A stretch of DNA of 64,000 nt from an uncultured Paracoccaceae bacterium (GTDB taxonomy: Bacteria > Pseudomonadota > Alphaproteobacteria > Rhodobacterales > Rhodobacteraceae). Made by a program: the position numbers and the translations under genes. Where the stretch lies: positions 1,488,001 to 1,552,000 of the forward strand of contig CANMWG010000001.1 of NCBI GenBank assembly GCA_947501555.1. Reading direction: 5' to 3'. Shown in pieces: positions 51,264 to 61,294 of the stretch; position 1 is the stretch's first letter, and each line of letters begins with the position of its first letter. The notes under the pieces are model-generated. The model saw nothing but the letters and a program-made list of their open reading frames with translations, did no database searches and was not told the DNA's origin.

Positions 51264-52013
51264 ATGAACGCACCCTTCAACAAAAACGCCAACAACGCGG
51301 CAACCCATCCAGCCTATCTGAGCGTCTGGGAAATCGAGGCGTATTATGGCGAAAGCTATATCGTGCAAAATGTCAGTTTCAACATCCACGAAGGCGAGAT
51401 CCTGGCGCTGTTGGGGCGTAACGGGGCAGGAAAAACATCAACCCTACGCACGATAGCACGGCTTGACGACCCCGAGCTGAAACACGGTGAAATATGGTTG
51501 GATCACAAACCCTTACACGAAATGAAGGCACACGAAGCCGCCCAGAACGGTATCTCTCTCGTGCCCGAAGATCGCCGGATTATTCCCGGCCTGACCGTCG
51601 AGGAGAATCTGCAACTGGCCCAGATCGCCCCACCCAAAGGCTGGTCGCTTGACAGGCTGTATGACCTTTTTCCGCGGCTTGGCGAACGGCGCAAGCAAGA
51701 CGGGGTAACGCTCTCGGGGGGCGAACAGCAGATGCTTTCAATTGCACGGGCTTTGGCGCGCGACATTAAGGTCCTTTTATTGGATGAACCCTATGAGGGT
51801 CTTGCGCCGGTCATTGTGCAGGAAATAGCAAAGACGTTGGGGGTAATTCGGGATCAAGGCATCACAACTGTGATCGTAGAACAAAATGCGGTTGCTGCGC
51901 TGAAATTGGCTGATCGGGCCGTCATTCTAGACACGGGCACAGTCGTTTTCGATGGCTCTGCCAAGGAGGTCTTGGAAAACGACGAACTGCGTGCGCAATA
52001 CCTCGCGATTTGA
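51264..52013 (+). CDS. ABC transporter ATP-binding protein (LivF family)
   Basis: The 249-residue ATPase has Walker A GRNGAGKTS, signature TLSGGEQQMLSIARAL, Walker B VLLLDEPYEGLAP and switch region VIVEQNAVAALKLAD (Gln in place of His, normal for LivF). AGGAGA precedes ATG 51264. It completes the transporter and is the last gene of the operon. Confidence 0.93.
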   Translation: MNAPFNKNANNAATHPAYLSVWEIEAYYGESYIVQNVSFNIHEGEILALLGRNGAGKTSTLRTIARLDDPELKHGEIWLDHKPLHEMKAHEAAQNGISLVPEDRRIIPGLTVEENLQLAQIAPPKGWSLDRLYDLFPRLGERRKQDGVTLSGGEQQMLSIARALARDIKVLLLDEPYEGLAPVIVQEIAKTLGVIRDQGITTVIVEQNAVAALKLADRAVILDTGTVVFDGSAKEVLENDELRAQYLAI

Positions 52014-52130
52014 TTGGATCAGGCGCATTTTATTTAAACCCAAACAACTTCATCTTTAGGCCTTAACCAATCGTTAGGTTCCTCTTGCGATTCTGTAGAT
52101 ATCGTTCACAGCTTTTGGGAACCCTACATA

Positions 52131-52451
52131 ATGGATACGTCAGTCACCTTTGCGCCCAAGGCCATCGCGGCCGCGCCCTATACGCCCATCCGGGAAGCAT
52201 TCCGGGAAACAAAAGTTCCTGTTGTGCAAAAGCTCGATGGGGCCGCCACATTGCCCGCCGACAAGCCCTTTGTCGCGCAAGTTGTCAGTGCGCGGCTTTC
52301 AGGGACCGAATTCCCCGAACAACCTGGCGAAATCACACCGGAAGAAAGAAAACTGCGGCCATACGGTACACCAATGTTACCCTCTAACGGCGAGGCGCCA
52401 AAAGAAGCGGGTACTGCCCCTGAAAATGAAGTGCCTGCCGAACCAGCCTAA
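52131..52451 (+). CDS. Hypothetical 106-residue protein
   Basis: ATG 52131 gives a small Pro/Ala/Glu-rich protein with no signal peptide or membrane helix. The middle (TLPADKPFVAQVVSARLSGT) may be ordered; the C terminus (EAPKEAGTAPENEVPAEPA) is probably disordered. I do not recognise a family. It stands alone between the ABC operon and accB; codon use looks normal, which supports a real gene. Confidence 0.6.
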   Translation: MDTSVTFAPKAIAAAPYTPIREAFRETKVPVVQKLDGAATLPADKPFVAQVVSARLSGTEFPEQPGEITPEERKLRPYGTPMLPSNGEAPKEAGTAPENEVPAEPA

Positions 52452-52570
52452 CAGCTAATTTTTCAATCGTCCCACGCTTCCCACCCTCGACGGGTTGCCC
52501 TATAAGCGTCTTGGCACTTGTGACGTAACGTCGCCAAGCGCACATAATTGGGCAACGGGCCGAGGATATA

Positions 52571-53065
52571 ATGAGCAAGAACACCCCTCACGAAAGTGAC
52601 GTCAGTTTTATTCAGTCACTGGCAGAACTGCTTCGCGAAAACGATCTGACCGAACTTCAGGTCAAGCGCGACTATGGCGAACACGACAGCCTGAATGTGC
52701 GGGTCAGCAGACAAACACACGCCGTCGTCCAAGCCAGCGTACCAGCAGCAACGGCGGCAGTGGCGGCGCCTGCGGCACCGGCTGCACAAGTACCAACCGC
52801 CCCGACAGACGCAGGCGATCCGAGCAGCCACCCTGGCGCGGTCACTTCACCCATGGTCGGCACCGTCTATATGGCGCCGGAACCAGGGGCCGCCCCATTT
52901 ATCAGCACAGGTGCAACCGTGAACGAAGGCGACACGCTGCTGATTATCGAAGCCATGAAAACAATGAACCACATCCCGGCACCCCGCGCTGGTACGATCA
53001 AACGGATCTTGGTCGAAGACGGCGGCGCCGTTGAATTCGGCGCCCCTCTTGTGATCATCGAATAA
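52571..53065 (+). CDS. accB: Biotin carboxyl carrier protein of acetyl-CoA carboxylase
   Basis: The 164-residue protein has an N-terminal helical part ([19 protein letters not shown]), an Ala/Pro-rich linker (residues 56-88) and a biotinyl domain with EAMKTMNHI, giving biotinylated Lys130. It carries the carboxyl group for malonyl-CoA synthesis. ATG 52571 is 9 bp upstream of the accC-linked unit's usual order, accB - accC - aat. Confidence 0.97.
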   Translation: MSKNTPHESDVSFIQSLAELLRENDLTELQVKRDYGEHDSLNVRVSRQTHAVVQASVPAATAAVAAPAAPAAQVPTAPTDAGDPSSHPGAVTSPMVGTVYMAPEPGAAPFISTGATVNEGDTLLIIEAMKTMNHIPAPRAGTIKRILVEDGGAVEFGAPLVIIE

Positions 53066-53074
53066 GGCGCACCC

Positions 53075-54421
53075 ATGTTCGATAAAATCCTTATCGCAAA
53101 CCGCGGCGAAATTGCCCTTCGCGTTGTGCGGGCCTGCCGCGAAATGGGCGTGAAATCCGTCGCAGTACATTCAACCGCGGACGCGGACGCGATGCATGTG
53201 CGCATGGCGGATGAAGCGATCTGCATCGGCCCCCCCTCTTCTGCGCAAAGCTACCTGTCGTTCCCAGCGATTATTTCGGCCTGCGAAATCACAGGCGCGC
53301 AAGCAATCCATCCTGGCTATGGATTTCTTTCTGAAAACGCCGCCTTCGTGCAGGTTGTTGAGGACCACGACCTGACATTTATCGGCCCCACTGCCGAACA
53401 TATCCGCGTCATGGGCGACAAGATCACAGCCAAAGACACAATGAAAGCACTGGGCGTGCCATGCGTTCCTGGGTCAGACGGCGGCGTACCAACGCTGGCG
53501 GATGCGCAGCGGATCGGCGAAGAGATCGGCTACCCCGTGATTATCAAAGCGACCGCTGGCGGGGGCGGACGTGGAATGAAAGTCGCGCAAACCGCCGCTG
53601 ACATGGAGCAGGCATTCATGTCTGCCCGCGCGGAAGGCAAGGCTGCATTCGGCAATGATGAAGTCTATATTGAGAAATACCTGACCACCCCGCGCCACAT
53701 CGAAATTCAAGTCTTCGGTGACGGAAAAGGGAATGCGGTCCATCTCGGTGAGCGGGATTGTTCCTTGCAACGCCGACATCAAAAGGTTTTTGAAGAGGCC
53801 CCCGGGCCCAGCATTACACCCGAACTCCGCGACCGGATTGGCAAGGTCTGCGCGGATGCCGTCGCCAAGATCAACTATATCGGGGCCGGCACCATCGAAT
53901 TCCTGTTCGAAAACGATGAGTTCTACTTCATCGAAATGAACACGCGGCTGCAGGTGGAACACCCGGTGACCGAAGGTATCTTTGGGGTCGATCTGGTGCG
54001 TGAACAGCTGCGCGTGGCCTCTGGCCTGCCCATGTCGTTCACACAAGACGATTTGAAAATCAACGGACACGCCATTGAGGTTCGGATTAACGCCGAAAAA
54101 CTGCCCAACTTCGCCCCTTGTCCCGGTACGATCACGCAGTACCACGCGCCCGGCGGGCTTGGGGTGCGGATGGATAGCGCGCTCTACGATGGCTACCGAA
54201 TCCCCCCCTATTACGACAGTTTGATCGGCAAGCTGATCGTACACGGACGCGACCGGCCAGAAGCTTTGGCGCGCCTGGCGCGGGCCTTGGGTGAGCTGAT
54301 CGTGGACGGTGTCGACACAACGATTCCCTTGTTCCATGCCCTGCTCGACGAACAATCCGTTCAAACCGGTGAATACAACATTCACTGGCTGGAACACTGG
54401 CTTGAACAAAACCTGACCTAA
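53075..54421 (+). CDS. accC: Biotin carboxylase subunit of acetyl-CoA carboxylase
   Basis: The 448-residue ATP-grasp enzyme starts [20 protein letters not shown] and has GGGGRGMK (ATP loop), [12 protein letters not shown] and [14 protein letters not shown], all diagnostic. It carboxylates the biotin of AccB using ATP and bicarbonate. It follows accB by 9 bp and precedes aat by 5 bp. Confidence 0.98.
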   Translation: MFDKILIANRGEIALRVVRACREMGVKSVAVHSTADADAMHVRMADEAICIGPPSSAQSYLSFPAIISACEITGAQAIHPGYGFLSENAAFVQVVEDHDLTFIGPTAEHIRVMGDKITAKDTMKALGVPCVPGSDGGVPTLADAQRIGEEIGYPVIIKATAGGGGRGMKVAQTAADMEQAFMSARAEGKAAFGNDEVYIEKYLTTPRHIEIQVFGDGKGNAVHLGERDCSLQRRHQKVFEEAPGPSITPELRDRIGKVCADAVAKINYIGAGTIEFLFENDEFYFIEMNTRLQVEHPVTEGIFGVDLVREQLRVASGLPMSFTQDDLKINGHAIEVRINAEKLPNFAPCPGTITQYHAPGGLGVRMDSALYDGYRIPPYYDSLIGKLIVHGRDRPEALARLARALGELIVDGVDTTIPLFHALLDEQSVQTGEYNIHWLEHWLEQNLT

Positions 54422-54426
54422 GCCGG

Positions 54427-55080
54427 GTGAAGGACGCCGACCCACCTCTGACCCCTGAACTGCTGTTGCAGGCCTACCGGATTGGGGTGTTTCCGATGTC
54501 CGAAGGGCGCAACGACCCCGAGGTTTTCTGGGTCGACCCGAAGCAGCGCGGGGTGTTCCCACTTGATGGGTTCCACATCTCGCGCAGCCTCGCGCGTACT
54601 ATGCGGCGGGGAGGCTTCCAGGTCAGCTTTGACATGGCCTTTAAGGACGTGATCCACAATTGCGCGGACCGCGAAGAAACCTGGATCAACGGGACCATCG
54701 TTGAGCTTTATGACGCACTTTTTCAGATCGGACATGCCCACTCCGTCGAAGTCTGGGAAGGTGAAACACTTATAGGCGGGGTTTATGGCGTCTCTATCGG
54801 AGGAGCGTATTTTGGGGAAAGTATGTTCAGCAAGGCGACTGATGCGTCAAAACTAGCCCTCGCCTATCTGATCGACCGGCTGCGTAGTACCGGGTTTACG
54901 CTCTTTGACACGCAGTTTTTGACAGCACACTTAGCAAGCCTTGGCGCCATCGAAATCCCGCGCAAGGAATTCCACAAGAGGCTGGCGCTGGCACTCAACA
55001 CCCAAGCGTCATTCACTGCGGGTGGACTGAAAGTGCCTGAGGCTCAGGACATTATACAGCGCAATGCCCAAACGTCGTAA
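54427..55080 (+). CDS. aat: Leucyl/phenylalanyl-tRNA--protein transferase
   Basis: The 217-residue protein has LLLQAYRIGVFPMSEGR, VFWVDPKQRGVFPLDGFHIS, LIGGVYGVSIGGAYFGESMFS and TLFDTQFLTAHLASLGA, the Aat signature blocks. It adds Leu or Phe to N-terminal Lys/Arg, creating substrates for ClpS/ClpAP. The start is GTG 54427. Its last 37 bp overlap the convergent DUF2155 gene. Confidence 0.95.
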   Translation: MKDADPPLTPELLLQAYRIGVFPMSEGRNDPEVFWVDPKQRGVFPLDGFHISRSLARTMRRGGFQVSFDMAFKDVIHNCADREETWINGTIVELYDALFQIGHAHSVEVWEGETLIGGVYGVSIGGAYFGESMFSKATDASKLALAYLIDRLRSTGFTLFDTQFLTAHLASLGAIEIPRKEFHKRLALALNTQASFTAGGLKVPEAQDIIQRNAQTS

Positions 55081-55403
55081 CGCGGATGGTCGATCGCGTG
55101 TAATGCAGGCGAGGATGCCAGCATCCACCCCGTAAACAGCGGCTCCAAAGCATCGCGATAGGTCACGACCACTTCAACATATGCATCCCCCGAAGGGTTG
55201 GCCGCGGGGTAACGGCACTCATTCAAAGTGACCTTCAGAAAACCCAGCGCCCCTGTCTCGCCGTTTTGCAGCGACAGATCAGTCACGTCACCGGTCAACT
55301 TATCAAGGACGCGCAATTCCCCACCCGTGGCGGTCACAACCTCTTGGGCTTGTACCGGGAGGGCAAAAGCGAGAGCAACCAATACTGTCAGCGCACGTAA
55401 CAT
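55044..55403 (-). CDS. DUF2155 secreted protein
   Basis: ATG 55403 gives 119 residues with a signal peptide (MLRALTVLVALAFALPVQA). The DUF2155 core follows: GELRVLDKLTGDVTDL, GFLKVTLNECRYP and EPLFTGWMLASSPALHAIDH. The function is unknown. It follows the NDUFA12 gene by 10 bp, a pairing kept in Rhodobacterales. Confidence 0.92.
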   Translation of the reverse strand: MLRALTVLVALAFALPVQAQEVVTATGGELRVLDKLTGDVTDLSLQNGETGALGFLKVTLNECRYPAANPSGDAYVEVVVTYRDALEPLFTGWMLASSPALHAIDHPRYDVWALRCIMS

Positions 55404-55413
55404 CAAGGTTCCC

Positions 55414-55797
55414 CTACTCAGGCGACCAAGCCTCATAGTCCGCGCGTTCCGCTGGCGCAGCTTTCCGGATTGATCCGGCGGGGGCGTAGGCCGCCATTGT
55501 GCCAGTGAGATTCTCTTGGTGTGGCTTTTCCCAGTCTTTATGGCGGAACTCGGTCTCACTGGGGGCTTCATCCCACGTGTGATGCAACCAACCATGCCAG
55601 TCCGGGCTCACCCGAGAAGCCTCGTTTTCGCCGTCATAAATCACCCAACGGCGACTGTCGTCAGCGTTGCGGTAATAGACGTTGCCTTCCGCATCCTCGC
55701 CAACCTTCTCGCCATTGCGGCTGGTCCAAAGCTGCGTGCCAAAGGACTGACCGTCCCACCAGGTAAAGATGCGTTTGATGTTATGACCAAGGCCCAT
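55414..55797 (-). CDS. NADH:ubiquinone oxidoreductase accessory subunit NDUFA12 family
   Basis: ATG 55797 gives 127 residues with [39 protein letters not shown] and [14 protein letters not shown], the NDUFA12/B17.2 signature found in mitochondria and alphaproteobacteria. It would attach to the complex I matrix/cytoplasmic arm. An upstream ATG at 55845 lacks homology. It is co-directional with the DUF2155 gene. Confidence 0.94.
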   Translation of the reverse strand: MGLGHNIKRIFTWWDGQSFGTQLWTSRNGEKVGEDAEGNVYYRNADDSRRWVIYDGENEASRVSPDWHGWLHHTWDEAPSETEFRHKDWEKPHQENLTGTMAAYAPAGSIRKAAPAERADYEAWSPE

Positions 55798-55858
55798 GGC
55801 GCGTCTCCGAATTGCGTTGCTTATCCATGCACCAACACGGTGCAAAGGTCCAGTCCGC

Positions 55859-56242
55859 TCAGGTGGGAACCCGCGCAGTCACCTCAATTTCGATCTTCAT
55901 CTCAGGGTTCTGCAGCTGGGCGGAAATCATGGTCGCAGCCGGGCGGGCCTTCGCAAAAGCCGCCGATGTGATCGGCCAACACGCTGGCCATTCAGAGACA
56001 TCCGGCACGATGTAATTGACGCGCACAACATGGTCCAAAGCACTGCCCGCCTCTTGCAGGGCCTTATCGATCGTCCCGAGCGTATTGCGACATTGGTCTT
56101 CGATACTGTCTGGCATTGTCATGCTGGCGTAATCGTAACCAGTCGTGCCTGCGACAAACACCCAGCCATCTGCAACCACAGCACGGCTATAGCCAATCTG
56201 CGCCTCAAACGGCGATCCGGTTGTGATGTGTTTGACCGACAT
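55859..56242 (-). CDS. RidA/YjgF-family protein
   Basis: The 127-residue protein shows [39 protein letters not shown] and [11 protein letters not shown], the RidA pattern. The Arg in RPAATM is the residue that binds the imine carboxylate in RidA, so imine/enamine deaminase activity is plausible. It is 5 bp downstream of clpX on the same strand. Confidence 0.9.
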   Translation of the reverse strand: MSVKHITTGSPFEAQIGYSRAVVADGWVFVAGTTGYDYASMTMPDSIEDQCRNTLGTIDKALQEAGSALDHVVRVNYIVPDVSEWPACWPITSAAFAKARPAATMISAQLQNPEMKIEIEVTARVPT

Positions 56243-56247
56243 CAGGC

Positions 56248-57513
56248 TCAGCTTGCTGTCGCGGGCTCTTTCTTCTTGCCGTCGTCGTGGATCATCAGCG
56301 GCGCCACATCGGACGTCACAGCCTCTTCGTTAACCACGACTTCGGTCACTGTCTCCATGCCGGGCAGGTCGAACATCGTATCCAGCAGGATATCCTCCAT
56401 GATGGATCGCAAGCCGCGTGCACCGGTCTTGCGTTCAATGGCACGCTTGGCAATCGAGCTTAACGCGTCTTCGGTGAATGTCAGCTTGGTATCTTCCAAC
56501 TCAAACAAGCGTTGGTATTGCTTGACCAATGCGTTCTTCGGGGCTGTCAGAATTGTGATCAGCGCATCTTCATCCAGGTCGGTCAAGGTCGCAATCACCG
56601 GCAAACGGCCGACAAATTCCGGGATCAACCCGAATTTCAACAGATCTTCCGGCTCCAGATCGGTGAAGATTTCACCAATCCCACGGTCATCATCTTCACG
56701 GACATCCGCACCAAAGCCCATGGCTGAGCCCTTGCCGCGCTGTGCAATGATCTTATCCAACCCAGCGAATGCGCCGCCACAAATAAACAGGATGTTGGTC
56801 GTGTCGACCTGCAGGAATTCCTGCTGCGGATGCTTCCGGCCACCTTGGGGCGGAACGGACGCCACGGTGCCTTCCATAATCTTCAAAAGCGCTTGCTGCA
56901 CACCTTCGCCCGATACGTCACGGGTGATCGAAGGGTTATCAGACTTGCGTGTGATCTTATCAACCTCATCAATATAGACGATCCCACGTTGCGCGCGTTC
57001 AACGTTATATTCCGAGGCCTGCAACAGCTTGAGGATGATGTTCTCAACATCCTCACCCACATAACCGGCTTCGGTCAGTGTGGTTGCATCGGCCATTGTA
57101 AAGGGCACATCCAAAATGCGGGCCAAGGTCTGTGCAAGAAGCGTCTTGCCGCAGCCGGTCGGCCCGATCAGCATGATATTCGACTTCGCCAGCTCAATAT
57201 CTGATTTATCGGCGTGGTTCAGGCGCTTGTAGTGGTTATGCACAGCGACCGACAAGACGCGTTTTGCATGCATTTGGCCGATGACATAATCATCCAAAAC
57301 CTGGCAAATCTCTGTCGGTGTTGGCACACCATCGCCGGCTTTCAGACCGGCAGTTTTGGTCTCTTCGCGAATAATATCCATGCAAAGTTCGACACATTCA
57401 TCACAGATGAAAACCGTCGGGCCGGCAATGAGCTTACGCACCTCATGCTGACTTTTACCGCAGAAACTGCAGTACAAGGTATTCTTGCTATCGTTGCCAG
57501 ATGTATTCGCCAT
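56248..57513 (-). CDS. clpX: ATP-dependent protease ATP-binding subunit ClpX
   Basis: ATG 57513 gives 421 residues. The N-terminal zinc domain (CSFCGKSQ and CDECVELC) is followed by Walker A GPTGCGKT, Walker [11 protein letters not shown], the pore loop AGYVGED and [19 protein letters not shown]. It unfolds substrates for ClpP. It lies 125 bp after clpP, and ridA follows. Confidence 0.98.
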   Translation of the reverse strand: MANTSGNDSKNTLYCSFCGKSQHEVRKLIAGPTVFICDECVELCMDIIREETKTAGLKAGDGVPTPTEICQVLDDYVIGQMHAKRVLSVAVHNHYKRLNHADKSDIELAKSNIMLIGPTGCGKTLLAQTLARILDVPFTMADATTLTEAGYVGEDVENIILKLLQASEYNVERAQRGIVYIDEVDKITRKSDNPSITRDVSGEGVQQALLKIMEGTVASVPPQGGRKHPQQEFLQVDTTNILFICGGAFAGLDKIIAQRGKGSAMGFGADVREDDDRGIGEIFTDLEPEDLLKFGLIPEFVGRLPVIATLTDLDEDALITILTAPKNALVKQYQRLFELEDTKLTFTEDALSSIAKRAIERKTGARGLRSIMEDILLDTMFDLPGMETVTEVVVNEEAVTSDVAPLMIHDDGKKKEPATAS

Positions 57514-57638
57514 CTCAAACCTCTTGGCCCCACGGCCGGTCAAACATTCTACGGGCTGCCCTTGGTACCAACACTAGGACAGCCCGCCAAGGTCCACAAT
57601 GTCAAAATGATCATCTGACCGTTGCGTTAATAAACAGT

Positions 57639-58259
57639 TTACTCGTCAGATTTTGGACGATTTTCAACGATTTCGTCGATCAAACCCCAATCTTTGGCCT
57701 CTTCAGGTGACATAAAGTTGTCCCGTTCCAATGCGGCTTCGACTTTCTTTAAGGTATTCCCGGTGTGTTTCACGTAAATTTCATTCAGCCGAGTCTTCAA
57801 TTTCTGCGTCTCAGCTGCATGAATCATGATGTCGGTAGCCTGACCCTGATAACCACCAGATGGCTGATGCACCATCACACGTGAATTGGGCAGCGAAAAG
57901 CGCATCCCCTCATGGCCAGCCGTCAGCAAAAGCGACCCCATTGATGCGGCCTGCCCAATAACCAGCGTGCTGACTTTGGGCTTGATGTACTGCATCGTGT
58001 CGTAAATCGACAAACCAGATGTCACAACGCCGCCGGGGCTGTTGATATACATGCTGATTTCTTTCTTCGGGTTTTCTGATTCGAGATGCAGCAGCTGCGC
58101 CACAATCAACTGGCTCATACCATCATGCACCGGACCATTCACAAAAATGATCCGCTCTTTCAGCAGACGGGAAAAGATATCGTAGGCGCGCTCGCCCCGG
58201 GCGGTCTGTTCAACCACCATTGGAACAAGGTTCATATAAGTCTCGACGGGGTCTTGCAT
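57639..58259 (-). CDS. clpP: ATP-dependent Clp protease proteolytic subunit
   Basis: The 206-residue protein has catalytic Ser106 ([10 protein letters not shown]) and His131 (VMVHQPSGG) with Asp further on near residue 182, and the head-domain motif YINSPGGVV. It forms the 14-mer protease used with ClpX. ATG 58259 is the only good start. Confidence 0.98.
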   Translation of the reverse strand: MQDPVETYMNLVPMVVEQTARGERAYDIFSRLLKERIIFVNGPVHDGMSQLIVAQLLHLESENPKKEISMYINSPGGVVTSGLSIYDTMQYIKPKVSTLVIGQAASMGSLLLTAGHEGMRFSLPNSRVMVHQPSGGYQGQATDIMIHAAETQKLKTRLNEIYVKHTGNTLKKVEAALERDNFMSPEEAKDWGLIDEIVENRPKSDE

Positions 58260-58374
58260 ATTGTCTGCCTCATGTTTGGACGTGACCGTCCTACTGCGAA
58301 AATCCTGACAGAGTCTTAGTGTCCGGTGTCAGGGGCTTCAAGGGGAGCACGAAACGTTTGACGAATCGTAAGCA

Positions 58375-58393
58375 ATGACTTACGGTAAGTCAT
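58375..58393. promoter_or_regulatory. Perfect 19-bp palindrome over the arsR-type start codon
   Basis: ATGACTTAC-G-GTAAGTCAT (58375-58393) is a perfect 9+1+9 dyad and includes the first two bases of the ATG at 58392. A TTGACG lies at 58358-58363. A partial second dyad, CGTAAG (58367-58372) with CTTACG (58379-58384), overlaps it. It is the probable autorepression site of the ArsR-type regulator. Confidence 0.72.
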
Positions 58394-58709
58394 GAGCTAC
58401 GAAGATACAATAAGCGCCCTCGCCGACCCGACACGTCGGGTCATCATCGACAGGCTGCGCAGCGGACCACTGGCCGTTGGGGCAATCGCTGACGGCATGC
58501 CCATCAGCCGACCCGCCGTCAGCCAGCATCTGCGCGTGCTATCTGATGCAGGGCTTCTCACGGTCACCCCATCGGGCAATCGCAGGCTCTATGCGATCGC
58601 ACCGGACGGGGTGGATGAACTGCGCCGATACCTAGACACGCTTTGGGACGATGCACTTGCTGCCTTCGCCCGGGCCGCCGAAGAAAAAGCAAAAGGAAAT
58701 CCGACATGA
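58392..58709 (+). CDS. ArsR-family regulator paired with an SRPBCC protein
   Basis: The 105-residue winged-helix protein has ISALADPTRRVIIDRLRSGP, a recognition helix in ISRPAVSQHLRVLSDAGLLT, and no metal-binding Cys. This type (SdpR/YczG-like) regularly precedes an AHSA1/SRPBCC gene, here overlapping by 4 bp (ATGA). No ribosome-binding site is visible because the operator covers the leader, so the mRNA may be leaderless or very short-leadered. Confidence 0.9.
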   Translation: MSYEDTISALADPTRRVIIDRLRSGPLAVGAIADGMPISRPAVSQHLRVLSDAGLLTVTPSGNRRLYAIAPDGVDELRRYLDTLWDDALAAFARAAEEKAKGNPT

Positions 58710-59155
58710 ATGACCCCATTGAAAAAACTCTGGATGTACCGCTGAACCCTGCGGATGCGTTTGAGTTATTTACAAAAAATATGGACAGCTGGTGGCCCAA
58801 AGACCCGTTTTCGGTGACCGGGGGCTCATCTACAGTGGTCTTTCCTGATCACAATGGCGGGGACATCATTGAAACAGGGGCCGATGGCAGTACGAACGTC
58901 TGGGGGACGCTGACCGCCTATGACCCGGGCAAATTCCTAGCCTTCTCTTGGCATCCAGGGCGCGGACCGGAAGAAGCCACCATGGTCACGGTAGAATTCA
59001 CTGAAACGGCAGATGGAACACGCTGCGACTTGACGCATGGTGGGTTCGAAATTCTTGGCGACACGGCAGATGCGGTCAGCGCCAGCTACCTTTCGGGTTG
59101 GGACTTGGTGCTTGGCTGCTACTTCAAGGCCATGCCGGTTTCTGCCGACGCATAA
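58706..59155 (+). CDS. AHSA1-type SRPBCC protein
   Basis: ATG 58706 gives 149 residues. LDVPLNPADAFELFTKNMDS with WWP, GTLTAYDPGKFLAFSWHPG and TRCDLTHGGFEILG are typical of the activator-of-Hsp90 homology-like SRPBCC family, which binds small hydrophobic ligands. It is co-transcribed with the ArsR-type gene and is its probable target. Confidence 0.88.
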   Translation: MNDPIEKTLDVPLNPADAFELFTKNMDSWWPKDPFSVTGGSSTVVFPDHNGGDIIETGADGSTNVWGTLTAYDPGKFLAFSWHPGRGPEEATMVTVEFTETADGTRCDLTHGGFEILGDTADAVSASYLSGWDLVLGCYFKAMPVSADA

Positions 59156-59229
59156 AGCGATCACGCTTGCCAAATATTCGTTAAAGTTGCAGCCTCCGAT
59201 GACCTTAGGCGACAGTTGGAGGCGACACA

Positions 59230-59988
59230 ATGAAATGGGCACGTATTCAAACGGCTGACGAACAAATACTCGTTGGTGTTGTCGCTGACGGGCAGCTTCA
59301 TCCAAGGGCCGCACTCGGATCAGATGAGGCGACGGGTGCGCCCATTTTGCTTGACGGCGCAACTTTGCTGCCCCCAACAGCCCCAGGCAAATTTATAGGC
59401 CTATGGAACAATTTCCATGCGGCGGCTGAACGCAATGGCTTGGATATGCCCACGCATCCTTTGTATTTCCTCAAACCGATCTCATCGCTCGCGGGGCCCG
59501 GGGACACAGTCACCTTACCAAACGATATTGGACGGGTGCTATTTGAAGGCGAACTCGGGATCGTAATCGGTGAAACATGCGCCAACGTCAGTGAAGAGGA
59601 AGCAGACGACGCGATCTTCGGCTACACCTGCATCAACGATATTACGGCGCTGGACATCCTGACCGCTGATGCCTCGTTCCCCCAATGGACGCGAGCAAAA
59701 GGATACGATGGGTTCGGGGTGATCGGCCCGGTGATTGAAACGGACGTCAACTGGGAAGACATCACCATCAAGGTCATGGTCGGCGAACGGGAAAGACAGT
59801 CCTACCCGGCTGCTGATATGATCATGAATCCGGCCAAAATCGTCAGCAAACTCTCCAGCGACATGACCTTGTCAGCCGGCGATGTCATTGCTTGCGGCAC
59901 ATCCATCGGTGCCCGACCGATCAAAGCCGGACAAGAGGTGACAGTGGTAATCGACGAGATCGGAGCACTGCCCGTGACAATCGCCTAG
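59230..59988 (+). CDS. Fumarylacetoacetate hydrolase family protein
   Basis: The 252-residue protein has the FAH catalytic core: FEGELGIVIGETC with metal-binding Glu residues, FGYTCINDITALDI and an Asp further on, TRAKGYDGFGVIGPV, and VIACGTSIGARPI. It belongs to the acylpyruvase/oxaloacetate decarboxylase-like group; the substrate is not assigned. TTGGAGG precedes ATG 59230. It converges on folE2 with a 4-bp overlap of stops. Confidence 0.92.
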   Translation: MKWARIQTADEQILVGVVADGQLHPRAALGSDEATGAPILLDGATLLPPTAPGKFIGLWNNFHAAAERNGLDMPTHPLYFLKPISSLAGPGDTVTLPNDIGRVLFEGELGIVIGETCANVSEEEADDAIFGYTCINDITALDILTADASFPQWTRAKGYDGFGVIGPVIETDVNWEDITIKVMVGERERQSYPAADMIMNPAKIVSKLSSDMTLSAGDVIACGTSIGARPIKAGQEVTVVIDEIGALPVTIA

Positions 59989-61088
59989 CCGACGTGAAAC
60001 AAGGATTGGAACAGACGCGGATCAAGGCTTTCTGCTGCGAATGTTTCACCCTCAGTCAGCACAGATACGGCATCGTGGCTGTGCAGGCTCTCTTGATGGC
60101 TCGCGATCACGCGAAAATCAGAAACCCGGGTATCCAACTGTAATTGCTCAGTAAACAGCCGCGCAGCATCCTCAACAAAGATTGGGTTGGCTGCATTCAA
60201 TTCTGCAAAAGCCTGCTCATCCTCCCGCTTGACCATGACCTGGGTCTCGGTCGGCACGGCGGCGCGGGCGCGATCAATCAGGTCCTCAAACCACAACAAT
60301 TCGCCGCCTTCCTCCAGCAAGACCGAAATCCGCGCGACCGAGCGTTGCGAATGCGGGGTGGCCAGCTGACCACGGAACTGACGAGCATGTTCGGACAGCT
60401 CTAACGAACACGGGCATGTGGAGGAATAAACATAGTCCAAATGGACGATTTTCTTGCGGACACCAGCGCTTTCGACCAGCTCCAACGCGATATCGTAGTA
60501 CTGATAGCCGGACAGACCGGACCGCAAACTTTCCACCTTCATCGGAAAGCTGAAACGCATCTGGATGCGGGCATCAAAGCTCTCAAGGTCAGTCTTATAG
60601 GCATCCAAAGCACGCTCAATCACCTCAAAACTAAACGTCTCTTCCGCGTGTTTGTAGAAGGTTCGCATGATCCGGGACATGTTGATGCCCTTCTTCTCGG
60701 CCTCAAGCGAAACTGTGCCTGTGACAGAAGTCTCAAGGGTCAGGTCACCATTATCACGGGTATGAAACCGGATCGGCAGGCGGAAGTTGCTGATCCCCAC
60801 ATGCTGGATCTGTTGTTGCGCGCCCTTGATCAGGCTGGACGGGCCATTCTGCAGATCAGGCATCGACGCCTTGTAGGCGTCATCCACTTCGAACGCGTCC
60901 GGATAGGCACGAGCCAAAGCAGGATAGTTCGAAACCTCTTGGCCAGGGATTAGGCGGGACACCAAAGGATCAAGCGTCGCAACCTCTTCTGCGGTCACAT
61001 CACCAGCCCAACGGCGTAACAAGGCCAGTGCAGCCTCGGCCTCTTGGCGCGTTGGTTCACGGTTCATATCGGGTGAGTGAATATTCAT
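59985..61088 (-). CDS. folE2: GTP cyclohydrolase FolE2
   Basis: ATG 61088 after GGGGGG gives 367 residues. The type IB cyclohydrolase signature YVYSSTCPCSLELSEHARQ contains the metal-binding Cys, and GISNFRLPIRF and GTVSLEAEKKGINMSRIMR are conserved. It opens GTP to dihydroneopterin triphosphate for folate. FolE2 works with Mn and is often used when zinc is scarce. A longer reading to 61196 lacks family similarity. Confidence 0.94.
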   Translation of the reverse strand: MNIHSPDMNREPTRQEAEAALALLRRWAGDVTAEEVATLDPLVSRLIPGQEVSNYPALARAYPDAFEVDDAYKASMPDLQNGPSSLIKGAQQQIQHVGISNFRLPIRFHTRDNGDLTLETSVTGTVSLEAEKKGINMSRIMRTFYKHAEETFSFEVIERALDAYKTDLESFDARIQMRFSFPMKVESLRSGLSGYQYYDIALELVESAGVRKKIVHLDYVYSSTCPCSLELSEHARQFRGQLATPHSQRSVARISVLLEEGGELLWFEDLIDRARAAVPTETQVMVKREDEQAFAELNAANPIFVEDAARLFTEQLQLDTRVSDFRVIASHQESLHSHDAVSVLTEGETFAAESLDPRLFQSLFHVG

Positions 61089-61294
61089 GTCTGCGCCCCC
61101 CTGAGCTGCATTAGAACCCCTAAGATGGGGTGTATCATCGGCGTTTCCAATAATATCTTCATAAATACGCAAGAATCCGGGGCGCGGATCATTCATAGCA
61201 GGGCCTCAGCAAAGGATATCACACATTAGGCGCATAAAGCATGCAGGATCAATTGCAGTCCCCCGACTGGTCAGCAAACAGGGGGCTTTCCGGT

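Noticed and set aside
53474..54562. 362-codon minus-strand frame antisense to accC
   Set aside because: accC is certain on the plus strand; the antisense product has no known domain.
55796..56977. 393-codon plus-strand frame antisense to ridA and clpX
   Set aside because: Both minus-strand genes are certain; the frame is low-complexity Ser/Arg/Thr and spans two genes.
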